Assembly: GCA_001994995.1 (NCBI GenBank)
Contig: MDJM01000064.1
Coordinates: 1-64,000, forward strand
Direction: 5' to 3'
From: Candidatus Parepulonipiscium sp. PG-Nuni2H_MBin01
GTDB taxonomy: Bacteria; Bacillota; Clostridia; Lachnospirales; Cellulosilyticaceae
Length of the DNA: 64,000 nucleotides
Positions 33,947-43,576 of this stretch are shown piece by piece. The notes below the pieces were generated by a model. The model saw only the letters and a list, made by a program, of their open reading frames with translations. It was not told the DNA's origin and did no database searches. The translations under genes were made by a program, and so were the position numbers. Position 1 is the stretch's first letter. Each line of letters opens with the position of its first letter.

Positions 33947-34654
33947 TTAGGAATGTATTATACGGTCTAGCATTTCGTGATATACTTCCTCAACTTCCCC
34001 TAAATCACGTCTAAAACGGTCCTTATCAAGCTTTTTGTTAGTTTGTTTATCCCAAAATCTACAAGTGTCAGGAGAAATTTCATCAGCTAATATAATATCC
34101 CCTTTATAACGTCCTAATTCAATTTTAAAATCAATCAATCTAACATTTATCTTATCAAGGTATTCTGTTAACACTTGATTTACTTTAGCTGCAATTTCAG
34201 CCATCTTAGTAAGCTCTTCTTGTGTAGCAAGCTCTAATGCTAAAATCTGCGAGGTATTAATCATAGGATCACCTAGGTTATCATCCTTTAAGCAATATTC
34301 TAAAGTTGAAGACTTTAATATAGTTCCCTCTTGCACTCCAAATCTTTTGCAAAATGACCCTGCAGCTACATTTCTTACAATTACTTCAAGTGGTACAATA
34401 TCTACCGATTTAACTAATGTTTCTCGTGCATTTAATTGTTCTACATAATGAGTTGTAACACCATACTTCTCAAGTAACTGAAACATCATATTACTCATAC
34501 GGTTATTAACTTCACCTTTACCAGTAATAATGCCTCGTTTTTCACCATTAAACGCAGTTGCATCATCCTTATAAGATACAACGCATACATCTCCTTTCAT
34601 CGTACTGTACACTTTTTTAGCTTTTCCTTCATATAATAATTGTACTTTATCCAT
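33947..34654 (-). CDS. purC: SAICAR synthetase
   Basis: This 235-residue enzyme couples CAIR with aspartate. LLYEGKAKKVYST opens the ATP-binding part. VVPLEVIVRNVAAGSF and LIDFKIELGRY are family signatures, and DEISPDTCRFWD carries metal- and substrate-binding acids. It starts 22 nt after purE, with GGAGGATTA before the ATG. Length is typical for bacteria. Confidence 0.96.
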   Translation of the reverse strand: MDKVQLLYEGKAKKVYSTMKGDVCVVSYKDDATAFNGEKRGIITGKGEVNNRMSNMMFQLLEKYGVTTHYVEQLNARETLVKSVDIVPLEVIVRNVAAGSFCKRFGVQEGTILKSSTLEYCLKDDNLGDPMINTSQILALELATQEELTKMAEIAAKVNQVLTEYLDKINVRLIDFKIELGRYKGDIILADEISPDTCRFWDKQTNKKLDKDRFRRDLGEVEEVYHEMLDRIIHS

Positions 34655-34676
34655 ATTAATCCTCCTCCATGTTTAT

Positions 34677-35162
34677 CTAAAATTGAGCAGATACTTTTTC
34701 ATCTTTAGCTATAACTTGTTTAGCCATATCTTCTTTAAATTGAAGCATTTTAGCTGCAACTTCCTTATCACTAACTCCTAAAATTTGAAGCGCTAATAAA
34801 CCAGCATTTTTAGCTCCATCAATCCCAACAGTAGCAACAGGTATACCTGGAGGCATTTGTACCATAGCAAGGAGAGCATCAAGCCCATCTAACCTTTTTG
34901 CCGCTATTGGCAATGCTACAACAGGTAAAGTCGTATACGCCGCCAAAACTCCTGCTAAATGAGCCGCCATTCCAGCCGCAGCAACAATAACTCCTACCCC
35001 ATTTTGACGAGCATTTTTAGCGAACTCTTCTGCTATTTGTGGAGTACGATGAGCTGAAATTACTCTGACCTCTACATCTACCCCAAAAGATTTTACCACT
35101 TCTATTCCTGGTTTGACAATCTCTAAATCTGAATCACTACCCATTACAAATGCAACTTTCAT
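34677..35162 (-). CDS. purE: N5-CAIR mutase
   Basis: This 161-residue enzyme contains MGSDSDLEIVKPG, ISAHRTPQIAEEFAK, AAAGMAAHLAGVLAA and MPPGIPVATVGIDGAKNAG, the full set of class I PurE motifs including the catalytic Ser and His. It moves the carboxyl group on carboxyaminoimidazole ribonucleotide. No purK is present in the operon, so its partner must be elsewhere or carboxylation may occur by another route. A G6/C6 hairpin lies in the spacer after purL. Confidence 0.96.
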   Translation of the reverse strand: MKVAFVMGSDSDLEIVKPGIEVVKSFGVDVEVRVISAHRTPQIAEEFAKNARQNGVGVIVAAAGMAAHLAGVLAAYTTLPVVALPIAAKRLDGLDALLAMVQMPPGIPVATVGIDGAKNAGLLALQILGVSDKEVAAKMLQFKEDMAKQVIAKDEKVSAQF

Positions 35163-35197
35163 CTTTTCACCTCATAAATATATTTTAAAATTCTAAA

Positions 35198-35222
35198 TTG
35201 GGGGGTTAAATATCCCCCCATA
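35198..35222 (-). other. Intercistronic hairpin between purL and purE
   Basis: On the minus strand TGGGGGG-ATATTTAA-CCCCCCA forms a 7-bp GC-rich stem, followed by AT-rich sequence without a real T-run. It stands out in AT-rich DNA and may limit read-through or protect the message. Confidence 0.7.
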
Positions 35223-35269
35223 TAAATTTCAATCATCTAAATCGCTAATTCTTTCGTACCGTATACCGT

Positions 35270-38200
35270 TCAACCAAGTTTTTTTGAATTTCCGCTTCGG
35301 TTAACAGGAGGGAGTTGACTGCTTTCAGTATCTTTAAAATAATCTACTCCGGCTCTAAAAATACGCTGGTCTTTATTACCTGGAACATTAATGTGAATAT
35401 TAGCGCCTACACGTTCATTATGACCCATTTTACCTAATATACGACCATCTCTAGATACGATACCTTCAATATTATACATACTACCATTAACATTAGCTTG
35501 TGCAGTTACTATGCCATTTTCATTTACATATTGACTAAAAATTTGTCCATGGTGGATTAAAGAATCTATAGTTTCTTGGGAAGCAACAAATCTACCTTCC
35601 CCATGCGAAATAGGTATTCTATAACGCTCACCAACATTGACATATCTTAACCAAGCTGATTTAGTACTTACAATCTCAGTATTTGCCATAGTTGAAATAT
35701 GTTTTCCTAACGTATTAAATGTTAAAGTTGGGGAACCTTCAGTTCTTTCTGTAATTCTACCTTCAGGTAAAAGTCCTAATTTTACTAAAACCTGGAATCC
35801 ATTACATATTCCAATAATTAACCCATCTTTTGTATCTAAATAATTATGAAGGGCATGCTTTAAACGCTGATTTCTAAATGTAGTAGCGATAAATTTTCCA
35901 CTACCATCAGGCTCATCCCCTGCTGAAAATCCTCCAGGGAAAGCTATAATATTAGCTTGTTGAATAGCCTTTTCTAGCCTAGCAATAGACTCAACTATTT
36001 GGTCAGAAGTACGATTTAAAAATACTACCTGCTCAACTTCAGCCCCCGCGTTTAGAAATGCTTTTTGCGTATCATATTCACAATTAGTTCCAGGGAAAAC
36101 AGGAATTACAACTTTCGGTTTAGCTACCCTATTTTTGCAAATATAAGCTTTTTGAGGAACGGTATAATGAACTTCCCTAGAGGCAAGCTTTGTATCAGCA
36201 TTATAACTAAATACATTTCTTAATGTTGAATCTATATCCTCTAGTACTTCATCAATACCAATGCTAATATCATTAATCTCAATAACTTCTTCTTGTAAGG
36301 TATCCCCAATAGCAATAAATTTATCTGCATCAATTTTACATAGATATTCAGGAGACACCGAAATTAATATATCTCCATAATAAGCATTTAAAATATTATA
36401 AGGTGTACGAATTCTAGCTCCTATTTTATTCCCAAGACTCATCTGGGCAATAGCCATCATAATTCCGCCACATCCAATAGTATACGTACTTTTAATATAG
36501 CCCGCATATATATAGTAATGCAGTAATTGATAAGTCTCTTTCATAAATTTAAAATCTGGCATTCCGTATTCATCTATAGGTATATGAAGATGCAAAATTT
36601 TATGGTGTGGACGTTTAAAGCTACCACTAGTACAATTGCTTGCAAATCCAACACTACAAGCGAAAGATATAAATGTAGGTGGAACAGTTAAATCCTCAAA
36701 AGTTCCTGACATACTATCTTTACCACCTATAGCACCAATTTCAAGACTCCTTTGAGCTTCAAATGCACCTAATAAAGCGGCAACTGGTTTACCCCATTTA
36801 TTAGGGTCTTTACCAAGACGCTCAAAATACTCTTGGAACGATAAATAAATTTTATTATAATCCGCCCCTAGAGCAACTTGTTTAGCAACAGACTCAACAA
36901 CAGCATAAACAGCACCATGGAATGGAGATTTCTCCATAAGCTCAGGGTCAAAGCCATGAGTCATATAAGTTGCGCTATTAGTATCACCTTCAATAACTGG
37001 AATTTTTGCTACCATTCCAAGCTCTTTAGTAAGTTGATACTTACCTCCATATGGCAAAAGAACAGTACCTGCACCAACAGTACTATCAAATTGGCTTGAG
37101 AGTCCTTTTTGTAAAGAATTATTTAATTTCTTTAAACAAGCTTTAACCTGTTCTAAAGTAACATCCTCTTTTGCCACCATCTCAAGTTTTGGGGAAGTTA
37201 TATAAGCGTCTGTAGTTTGTAAAATTCCTGCACTATCTAAGAAATCTCTTGAAATATCTACAATAGTTTGACCTCTCCAAGTCATTAATAGGCGATTATT
37301 ATTTGTAACTGTAGCTACATGTACAGCGTTTAAATTCTCTTTTTTACACAGCTTAATTATAGACTTCATATCGTCTCTAGAAATTGCAATTGCCATTCTT
37401 TCTTGAGATTCAGAAATAGCAATCTCAGTCCCATCAAGTCCTGTATACTTTAAAGGAACCTGATCAAGCTCAATCACAAGTCCACGAGCGATTTCGCCTA
37501 TTGCAACACATACCCCTCCAGCGCCAAAATCATTACACCTTTTAATTTTACTAGTGAAAGAAGGATTTCTAAATAATCGTTGGAGCTTTCTTTCCTCAAC
37601 CGGATTACCTTTTTGAACTTCACTACCACACATCTTAATTGACTCAGTTGTATGTTCCTTAGAAGAACCAGTAGCACCGCCACACCCATCACGCCCAGTA
37701 GCGCCACCGATTAATAAAATTACATCGCCCTCAGTAGGCTGTTCTCTTTTAACTTGATATTTTGGCACAGCACCAACAACTGCACCAACTTCAAGGCGTT
37801 TAGCTTTATATCCCGGATGATAATATTCTTTAACTTCACCAGTAGCTAATCCGATTTGATTTCCATATGAGCTAAAACCATTAGCTGCAGTCTGAGTAAT
37901 TTGACGTTGTGAAAGTTTTCCCTTTAGAGTATCTTCTACCTTTTCATTAGGATCTGCAGCACCTGTAATTCTCATCGCCTGATATACATAAGCTCGTCCA
38001 GAAAGTGGGTCACGTATAGCACCGCCAAGACAAGTGGCAGCTCCACCGAATGGTTCAATTTCAGTAGGATGGTTATGAGTTTCATTTTTAAACAAAATTA
38101 AATATTCGTAACGTCTTCCATCAATATACACAATATCCTCAATAGTACAAGCATTATTTTCATCGGATTCAACTAAATGCTGTAACTTACCTTGTCTTCT

Positions 38201-39034
38201 TAAGCTTTTCATTATAATAGTAGCAAGGTCCATCAAAGAGGATTTTTTATCATTCCCAGTTTCTAATCTTAACTGCTGATAAGCTTGAAGTGCATCAACA
38301 AGAGGTTTACTATATGGGCCATCCTCTATATTAATATCCAGAAGCTCTGTCATAAAAGTTGTATGACGACAATGGTCTGACCAATAAGTATCCACTACTC
38401 TAAGTTCCGTAAAAGTCGGATTTCTATTTTCGCTTTTAAAATAATCTTTAAAAAATAACAAATCATCAATATTCATTGCCAAACCGAATTCTTTTTTTAA
38501 ATCTTTTAACTGTGCCTCACTTAATAAAGTGAAATCATCTATAGTTTCAATTGCTTCAGCGATAGGGTGTTCAGTAAATAGCGAAGTAGGTTTATCGAGT
38601 GTGACTAACTCTTTTTCTATAGGATTAATTAAATGTTGTTGAATCCGCTTAATATCCTGAGGTGAAATGTTGCCTTCTATACAGAATACCGTTCCTATTT
38701 TAACAATTGGCATTGAATTTTCATCAATTAGCCGAATACATTGCTCACAAGAGTCTGCCATTTGGTCATATTGACCATTTAAAAACTGTGTTACGAATAC
38801 TGAACCATGTAGTTCAGGTAAAAATTCTTCGTAAATATTATCCGACTGTGGTTCTGAAAAAATCGTTGTTTTTGCTTTATGAAAAACCTCTTCACTAATA
38901 TTCTCTACATCATACCGGTTAAAAATTCTCACATTTTCAACACCATTAATATGAAGAAACTCCCTAATTTCATTTTTTATATTATTACTTCCCACATCAA
39001 AACCGGGCTTTTTCTCTACATAAAGTCTATACAT
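35270..39034 (-). CDS. purL: Phosphoribosylformylglycinamidine synthase, single-chain
   Basis: This 1254-residue large-type FGAM synthase amidates FGAR using glutamine. N-terminal PurS-like part about 1-150, linker, then two AIR-synthetase-like halves. The ATP/metal region includes TYWSDHCRHTTF, KNETHNHPTEIEPFGGAATCLGG and GGKDSMSGTFEDL. The C-terminal glutaminase domain has FPGTNCEYDTQKAF, GFSAGDEPDGSG and the nucleophile in IGICNGFQVLVKLGLLP, with ISHGEGRFV completing the triad. It is the first gene of the minus-strand pur operon, with GAGGTGAG before the ATG. No purine riboswitch consensus is seen in its 5' region. Confidence 0.96.
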   Translation of the reverse strand: MYRLYVEKKPGFDVGSNNIKNEIREFLHINGVENVRIFNRYDVENISEEVFHKAKTTIFSEPQSDNIYEEFLPELHGSVFVTQFLNGQYDQMADSCEQCIRLIDENSMPIVKIGTVFCIEGNISPQDIKRIQQHLINPIEKELVTLDKPTSLFTEHPIAEAIETIDDFTLLSEAQLKDLKKEFGLAMNIDDLLFFKDYFKSENRNPTFTELRVVDTYWSDHCRHTTFMTELLDINIEDGPYSKPLVDALQAYQQLRLETGNDKKSSLMDLATIIMKSLRRQGKLQHLVESDENNACTIEDIVYIDGRRYEYLILFKNETHNHPTEIEPFGGAATCLGGAIRDPLSGRAYVYQAMRITGAADPNEKVEDTLKGKLSQRQITQTAANGFSSYGNQIGLATGEVKEYYHPGYKAKRLEVGAVVGAVPKYQVKREQPTEGDVILLIGGATGRDGCGGATGSSKEHTTESIKMCGSEVQKGNPVEERKLQRLFRNPSFTSKIKRCNDFGAGGVCVAIGEIARGLVIELDQVPLKYTGLDGTEIAISESQERMAIAISRDDMKSIIKLCKKENLNAVHVATVTNNNRLLMTWRGQTIVDISRDFLDSAGILQTTDAYITSPKLEMVAKEDVTLEQVKACLKKLNNSLQKGLSSQFDSTVGAGTVLLPYGGKYQLTKELGMVAKIPVIEGDTNSATYMTHGFDPELMEKSPFHGAVYAVVESVAKQVALGADYNKIYLSFQEYFERLGKDPNKWGKPVAALLGAFEAQRSLEIGAIGGKDSMSGTFEDLTVPPTFISFACSVGFASNCTSGSFKRPHHKILHLHIPIDEYGMPDFKFMKETYQLLHYYIYAGYIKSTYTIGCGGIMMAIAQMSLGNKIGARIRTPYNILNAYYGDILISVSPEYLCKIDADKFIAIGDTLQEEVIEINDISIGIDEVLEDIDSTLRNVFSYNADTKLASREVHYTVPQKAYICKNRVAKPKVVIPVFPGTNCEYDTQKAFLNAGAEVEQVVFLNRTSDQIVESIARLEKAIQQANIIAFPGGFSAGDEPDGSGKFIATTFRNQRLKHALHNYLDTKDGLIIGICNGFQVLVKLGLLPEGRITERTEGSPTLTFNTLGKHISTMANTEIVSTKSAWLRYVNVGERYRIPISHGEGRFVASQETIDSLIHHGQIFSQYVNENGIVTAQANVNGSMYNIEGIVSRDGRILGKMGHNERVGANIHINVPGNKDQRIFRAGVDYFKDTESSQLPPVNRSGNSKKLG

Positions 39035-39165
39035 TTTCTCACCTCGTTAGTGTTATAAGTTAAGGGTAACATTTACCAATTTAATTGTCAATACTTGGAA
39101 TGACAAAAGCTTCGATAATATTGTTATAATATGCGTTTTTTAAAATAAAATGTAGTCAATAAGCG

Positions 39166-39194
39166 TTTACTTTTTTTTCAAATTCTTGTATAGT
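39166..39194 (+). promoter_or_regulatory. Promoter of ABC-F gene
   Basis: TTTACT (39166-39171), 17 nt, TATAGT (39189-39194). The leader of about 110 nt contains ATAACCTA/TAGGT and GTGAT-TTTT-ATCAC (39274-39287) hairpin candidates. The purL promoter must lie on the opposite strand of the same 277-bp spacer but is not clear. Confidence 0.65.
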
Positions 39195-39311
39195 AGATAA
39201 TGAATACGGGAATACTTTAGCAAATTAGGGGAGTCCCATAACCTATAAATTAGGTAGTTATTTAGTACGTAAGTGATTTTTATCACAATAAATTTATAAG
39301 GATGATATTAT

Positions 39312-40904
39312 ATGATTACAGTTAATAACGTGAGTTTGCAATTTGGCCCAAGTAAGTTGTTTACAGATGTTAATTTGAAATTTACACCGGGCAATTGTTA
39401 CGGTCTTATTGGCGCAAACGGTGCAGGTAAGTCCACATTTTTAAAAATTTTATCAGGCGATATTGAGCCTTCTACTGGAGAAATTATTATTCCACCAAAA
39501 GAAAGAATGTCTGTACTAAAACAAGACCATTTCCAATATGATGACTGTGAAGTTCTACAAACAGTTATTAGAGGAAATGCACGTCTTTATGAAATCATGC
39601 TAGAAAAAGATGCACTATATGCTAAAGAAGATTTTAATGATGATGACGGAATTAGAGCGTCTGAACTAGAAGGTGAATTTGCTGAGATGGGCGGTTGGGA
39701 AGCTGACTCGGAAGCATCTCAATTGTTGCAAGGACTTGGCATAGGAACTGAACTACATTACGTCCAAGTAAAAGATTTAAATGGTGGGGATAAAGTAAAA
39801 GTATTACTTGCACAAGCATTATTTGGTCGCCCAGATATTTTACTTCTTGATGAGCCTACAAACCATTTAGATATCCAATCTGTGAATTGGCTTGAAGATT
39901 TTCTTCTAGATTTTGTTGGCACAGTGATAGTTGTTTCTCATGATCGCCACTTTTTAAATACTGTTTGTACACATATAGTAGATATTGATTTTGGCAAAAT
40001 TAAAATGTATGTTGGGAACTATGATTTTTGGTATGATTCTAGCCAACTAATTCAAAGCTTAATTAAAGCACAAAATAAGAAAAAAGAAGATAAAATTAAA
40101 GAGTTGCAAAATTTCATAAAACGTTTCTCGGCTAATAAATCTAAATCTAAACAAGCTACCTCGCGTAAAAAAATGCTTGATAAAATAGATGTAGAAGATA
40201 TGCCGGCATCCACTAGGCGTTATCCATTCGTAAGTTTCAATCAAGACCGAGAAGTTGGTAATGAAATTTTAAATGTAGAACAAATTAATAAAACTATCGA
40301 TGGAACTAAACTGCTGAATAATATTAGCTTTAGAGTTAATAAAGAAGATAAAATTGCTATTATCGGTGAGGATGAAATTGCTATTACAGAGTTATTCAAA
40401 ATATTATCAGGTGAGCAAGAGCCTGATAGTGGAGAAATAAAATGGGGTGTTACAGCAACAGAATCATATTTCCCTAAAGATAATTCTGAGTTTTTCAATG
40501 AATGTAATTTAGACTTAATGAATTGGTTAAGACAGTTCTCAGAAGATCAAACAGAAAGCTATTTAAGAGGGTTTTTAGGTAGAATGCTATTTTCCGGAGA
40601 AGATGCTAAAAAGCCAGCACATGTACTATCTGGGGGCGAAAAAGTTAGGTGCATGTTATCTAGAATGATGTTAAAGGGCTCTAACGTGCTATTACTTGAT
40701 CAACCAACAAACCACTTAGACCTAGAATCTATAACTGCACTGAACAATGGATTAATTAGCTTTAAAGGAAATGTAATATTCACATCTCACGACCATCAGT
40801 TTATACAAACCATTGCTAATAGGATAATAGAAGTAACTCCAGAGGGTATTATAGATAAAATGACAACTTATGATGAATATTTAACAGAAAAAGGTATTAA
40901 ATAG
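39312..40904 (+). CDS. ABC-F ATPase (YbiT-like), second ATP site altered
   Basis: This is a 530-residue soluble protein with two ABC domains and a linker (about 235-315) containing a basic, ribosome-contacting type helix pair; no membrane segments. ABC-F proteins bind the ribosomal E site and help translation or antibiotic resistance. Site 1 has GANGAGKST, LNGGDKVKVLLAQAL (a variant LSGG) and ILLLDEPTNHLD. Site 2 departs from consensus: GEDEIAITEL in place of Walker A (no Lys), a normal LSGGEKVRCML, and LLLDQPTNHLD with Gln464 where the catalytic Glu normally lies. It is monocistronic with a long leader. Confidence 0.9.
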   Translation: MITVNNVSLQFGPSKLFTDVNLKFTPGNCYGLIGANGAGKSTFLKILSGDIEPSTGEIIIPPKERMSVLKQDHFQYDDCEVLQTVIRGNARLYEIMLEKDALYAKEDFNDDDGIRASELEGEFAEMGGWEADSEASQLLQGLGIGTELHYVQVKDLNGGDKVKVLLAQALFGRPDILLLDEPTNHLDIQSVNWLEDFLLDFVGTVIVVSHDRHFLNTVCTHIVDIDFGKIKMYVGNYDFWYDSSQLIQSLIKAQNKKKEDKIKELQNFIKRFSANKSKSKQATSRKKMLDKIDVEDMPASTRRYPFVSFNQDREVGNEILNVEQINKTIDGTKLLNNISFRVNKEDKIAIIGEDEIAITELFKILSGEQEPDSGEIKWGVTATESYFPKDNSEFFNECNLDLMNWLRQFSEDQTESYLRGFLGRMLFSGEDAKKPAHVLSGGEKVRCMLSRMMLKGSNVLLLDQPTNHLDLESITALNNGLISFKGNVIFTSHDHQFIQTIANRIIEVTPEGIIDKMTTYDEYLTEKGIK

Positions 40905-41126
40905 ATAATTTCTGGTAATTATAAGGTAGATTAGGTAGTTACAAATTAGTTAGAGCAGTCTTAGGAGTTATTTCTCCACAGATATTTAATAACTCTTAAG
41001 ATGATTGGACTTACAATACATTTTTTACGACTTTTGGACTTTTAGAATATACAATGGAACTTATAATCCATTTGGAAAGTGTTGCTAACTAGTAACTACC
41101 TTGATTATTACTAAGGAGGATTAACT
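40905..41126. other. Intergenic region with hairpin and GGACTT repeats
   Basis: This 222-bp spacer contains an interrupted stem, CTTAGGAGTTATT (40959-40971) with AATAACTCTTAAG (40987-40999), probably ending the ABC-F transcript without a clean T-run. After it, TTGGACTT and GGAACTT words recur, each near TACAAT. AAGGAGGA at the right edge is the pepF-like ribosome site. No coding frame is evident. Confidence 0.45.
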
Positions 41127-42821
41127 ATGAAATTTACAGAATTTGAATATAAACGGCCGAGTTTTGATGAATATAAACAAAATATGGCCGCATTAATTGA
41201 AGAAGTAAACTCAGCATCTTCTGCTAGCGAACAAATAAATAGTTGTAAAAAAATATTTAACCAACTTACCCATATAGATACTTTGAGTCAAATTGCCAGT
41301 GTTCGTCACTCAATTAATACTAAAGATAAATTTTATGATGAAGAAAATGAATATTGGGATGAGTTCTCTCCTTTATATAGTGAAGTGGAATTAGGCTTCC
41401 AAAAAGCAATAGTTAATTCACAATTTAGACCGGCATTAGAAGAGGAATTTAGTGAACAATATTTTCGTATAACAGAAAACGCATTAAAGGTATTTTCTCC
41501 TGATATTATAAAAGAAACCCAAGAAGAGAATAAATTAGTTTCTGAATATAGTAAATTAATCGCATCTGCAGAAATAGAGTATAAAGGTAAAATTTATAAT
41601 TTATCTGGTCTTGGACCATTTACAATTGATAAAGATAGAGAAGTTAGAAAAGAGGCTAATAATTTAGTAGCTAACTTTTACAAAGAGAACCAAAATGCTA
41701 TAGAAACTATTTATGATAAACTGGTTAAATTGCGTCATGCTAAAGCTAAAAAACTTGGGTTTGATAATTATGTAGATTTTAGTTATATAACACTGAATCG
41801 CACTGATTATAATAAAGATATGGTTGCGGAATTTAGACAACAAGTTAAAGAACATATAGTACCTATTGCATCTCAATTGTATGAAGATCAAAAAAATAGA
41901 TTAGGGCTGGATACACTATATTATTATGATTTAAATTTTGAATTCCTTTCTGGCAATGCTACGCCTAAAGGTGATGCGCATTTTATTTTAAATAATGGCG
42001 AAAAAATGTATAATGAATTATCTAAAGAAACAAAGGAATTCTTTCAATTTATGGTAGAGTGCGAATTACTAGATTTAGAAACTAAATCCGGTAAAGAAGG
42101 CGGCGGTTATTGCACATACTTTTATGATTATAAATCACCGTTTATATTCTCTAATTTTAATGGAACAGCAGGCGATATTGATGTGTTAACTCATGAAGCA
42201 GGTCATGCTTTCCAACTATATAATTCTAGACATATTGAAATACCAAATTTAATATTTTCTACATTAGAAAGTTGTGAAATTCACTCGATGGCTATGGAAT
42301 ATATCACGTGGCCTTGGATGGAGCTATTCTTTAAAGAAGAAACTATGAAATATAAATATACTCATCTTGGTGGTGCTATTAAATTTATCCCCTATGGTAT
42401 TGTAGTAGATGCATTTCAACACTTTATTTATAGCAATCCAGAAGCTACTGCGAAAGAAAGAAATGCTCACTGGCGTGAACTGGAAAAAGAATATTTACCC
42501 CATAAAGATTATGGAGACTGTAAAGTATTAGATGAAGGTGGATGGTGGTTTAGGCAAGCTCATATTTTTACTGTACCATTTTATTATATTGACTATACTT
42601 TAGCAGAAGTATGTGCATTGCAATATTGGAAAAAAATGAACCATGATAGAGAACAGGGGTGGCGCGATTACTTAGCTATTTGTCAAGTTGGTGGTACTAA
42701 ATCGTTCTTAGAACTTGTTAAGTTAGGTAATCTAATTTCTCCTTTTGAACCCGGTTGTATTGCAAGTGTTACTAGTGAGATAGAAAATTATTTAAGTAAG
42801 ATAGATGATACACAATTATAG
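41127..42821 (+). CDS. M3-family oligoendopeptidase (PepF-like)
   Basis: This 564-residue cytoplasmic zinc metallopeptidase of the thimet/PepF group cuts short peptides. The zinc site is HEAGH (His356, Glu357, His360), and the third ligand is in the downstream FSTLESCEIHSMAMEY segment (Glu). The substrate-closing region includes GGWWFRQAHIFTVPFYYIDYTLAE. LGFDNYVDFSYITLNRTDYN lies in the helical N-terminal lobe. Length matches the clostridial M3 family. It has a strong AAGGAGGA site and a 16-bp stem terminator. Confidence 0.92.
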   Translation: MKFTEFEYKRPSFDEYKQNMAALIEEVNSASSASEQINSCKKIFNQLTHIDTLSQIASVRHSINTKDKFYDEENEYWDEFSPLYSEVELGFQKAIVNSQFRPALEEEFSEQYFRITENALKVFSPDIIKETQEENKLVSEYSKLIASAEIEYKGKIYNLSGLGPFTIDKDREVRKEANNLVANFYKENQNAIETIYDKLVKLRHAKAKKLGFDNYVDFSYITLNRTDYNKDMVAEFRQQVKEHIVPIASQLYEDQKNRLGLDTLYYYDLNFEFLSGNATPKGDAHFILNNGEKMYNELSKETKEFFQFMVECELLDLETKSGKEGGGYCTYFYDYKSPFIFSNFNGTAGDIDVLTHEAGHAFQLYNSRHIEIPNLIFSTLESCEIHSMAMEYITWPWMELFFKEETMKYKYTHLGGAIKFIPYGIVVDAFQHFIYSNPEATAKERNAHWRELEKEYLPHKDYGDCKVLDEGGWWFRQAHIFTVPFYYIDYTLAEVCALQYWKKMNHDREQGWRDYLAICQVGGTKSFLELVKLGNLISPFEPGCIASVTSEIENYLSKIDDTQL

Positions 42822-42826
42822 ATAAT

Positions 42827-42866
42827 ACAAAAGAAGTTAAACTGATATATGTTTAACTTCTTTTGT
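42827..42866 (+). terminator. Long-stem terminator after oligoendopeptidase
   Basis: ACAAAAGAAGTTAAAC (42827-42842) and GTTTAACTTCTTTTGT (42851-42866) are perfect 16-bp complements with an 8-nt loop. The T-rich right arm replaces a separate T-run. Confidence 0.75.
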
Positions 42867-42885
42867 AGATGAAATAGAGGATTAT

Positions 42886-43536
42886 ATGCGTAAAAAAATA
42901 ATAAAAATTAATGAAGATACTTGTTTAGGTTGTGGATTATGTGCAGAGGCTTGCCATCAAAGTGCTATTGAATTAGTCGATGGTGTAGCAGTAGTAATGC
43001 ATGAGAGTATTTGTGATGGCATGGGAAACTGTTTACCAGTATGTCCAGTTGGCGCAATTAGTTTTTCAGAAGAAGAAATCAACAACCTAGAAAATCCTAC
43101 AGAAAATACATGTCCTAGTGCAAAAGTTAGTGAACTAGATACTACAGTACAAAATCAGCAAAATTTAATATCCGCCTTAACTCAATGGCCGGTACAAATT
43201 AAGCTTGTACCTATAAAAGCACCATTCTTTGACAAAGCTCATTTATTAATTGCTGCAGATTGTACAGCCTATTCATATGCAAATTTTCATACCGAATTTA
43301 TGCGAAATAAAGTAACAATTATAGGTTGCCCAAAATTAGATGATGGAGAATATACAGATAAATTAACACAAATCATCATTAATAATAATTTAAAAAGTGT
43401 AACCATTATACGAATGCAAGTTCCATGTTGTAGGGGGATTGAACGTGCTACAGTTAGTGCTTTACAAAATAGTGGAAAATTTATTCCTTGGCAAATTGTA
43501 GTAATATCTACTAACGGAGAAATTATAGAGAATTAA
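42886..43536 (+). CDS. 4Fe-4S ferredoxin-like protein
   Basis: This 216-residue protein has N-terminal ferredoxin motifs: CLGCGLCAEACH gives a full CxxCxxCxxxC cluster, while CDGMGNCLPVCPVGAI gives the second set with one Cys position substituted by a longer loop, common in this clostridial family. The remaining 150 residues form a separate domain with LIAADCTAYSYANFH, GCPKLDD and MQVPCCRGIERA, whose Cys residues could bind metal. It is an electron carrier of unknown partner. It stands alone behind the oligopeptidase terminator, with GAGG before the ATG. Confidence 0.85.
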   Translation: MRKKIIKINEDTCLGCGLCAEACHQSAIELVDGVAVVMHESICDGMGNCLPVCPVGAISFSEEEINNLENPTENTCPSAKVSELDTTVQNQQNLISALTQWPVQIKLVPIKAPFFDKAHLLIAADCTAYSYANFHTEFMRNKVTIIGCPKLDDGEYTDKLTQIIINNNLKSVTIIRMQVPCCRGIERATVSALQNSGKFIPWQIVVISTNGEIIEN

Positions 43537-43572
43537 AAAAAGGGTGGCTGTCTTAGTGCAACCACCCTTTTA
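43537..43572. terminator. Bidirectional terminator between ferredoxin and gltD
   Basis: AAAAGGGTGGCTG pairs with CAACCACCCTTTT around a short loop, between convergent genes. Confidence 0.9.
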
Positions 43573-43576
43573 TAAT

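Noticed and set aside
39035-39311. Purine riboswitch ahead of purL
   Set aside because: No sequence on the minus strand resembles the conserved three-way junction core, and no clean promoter could be assigned.
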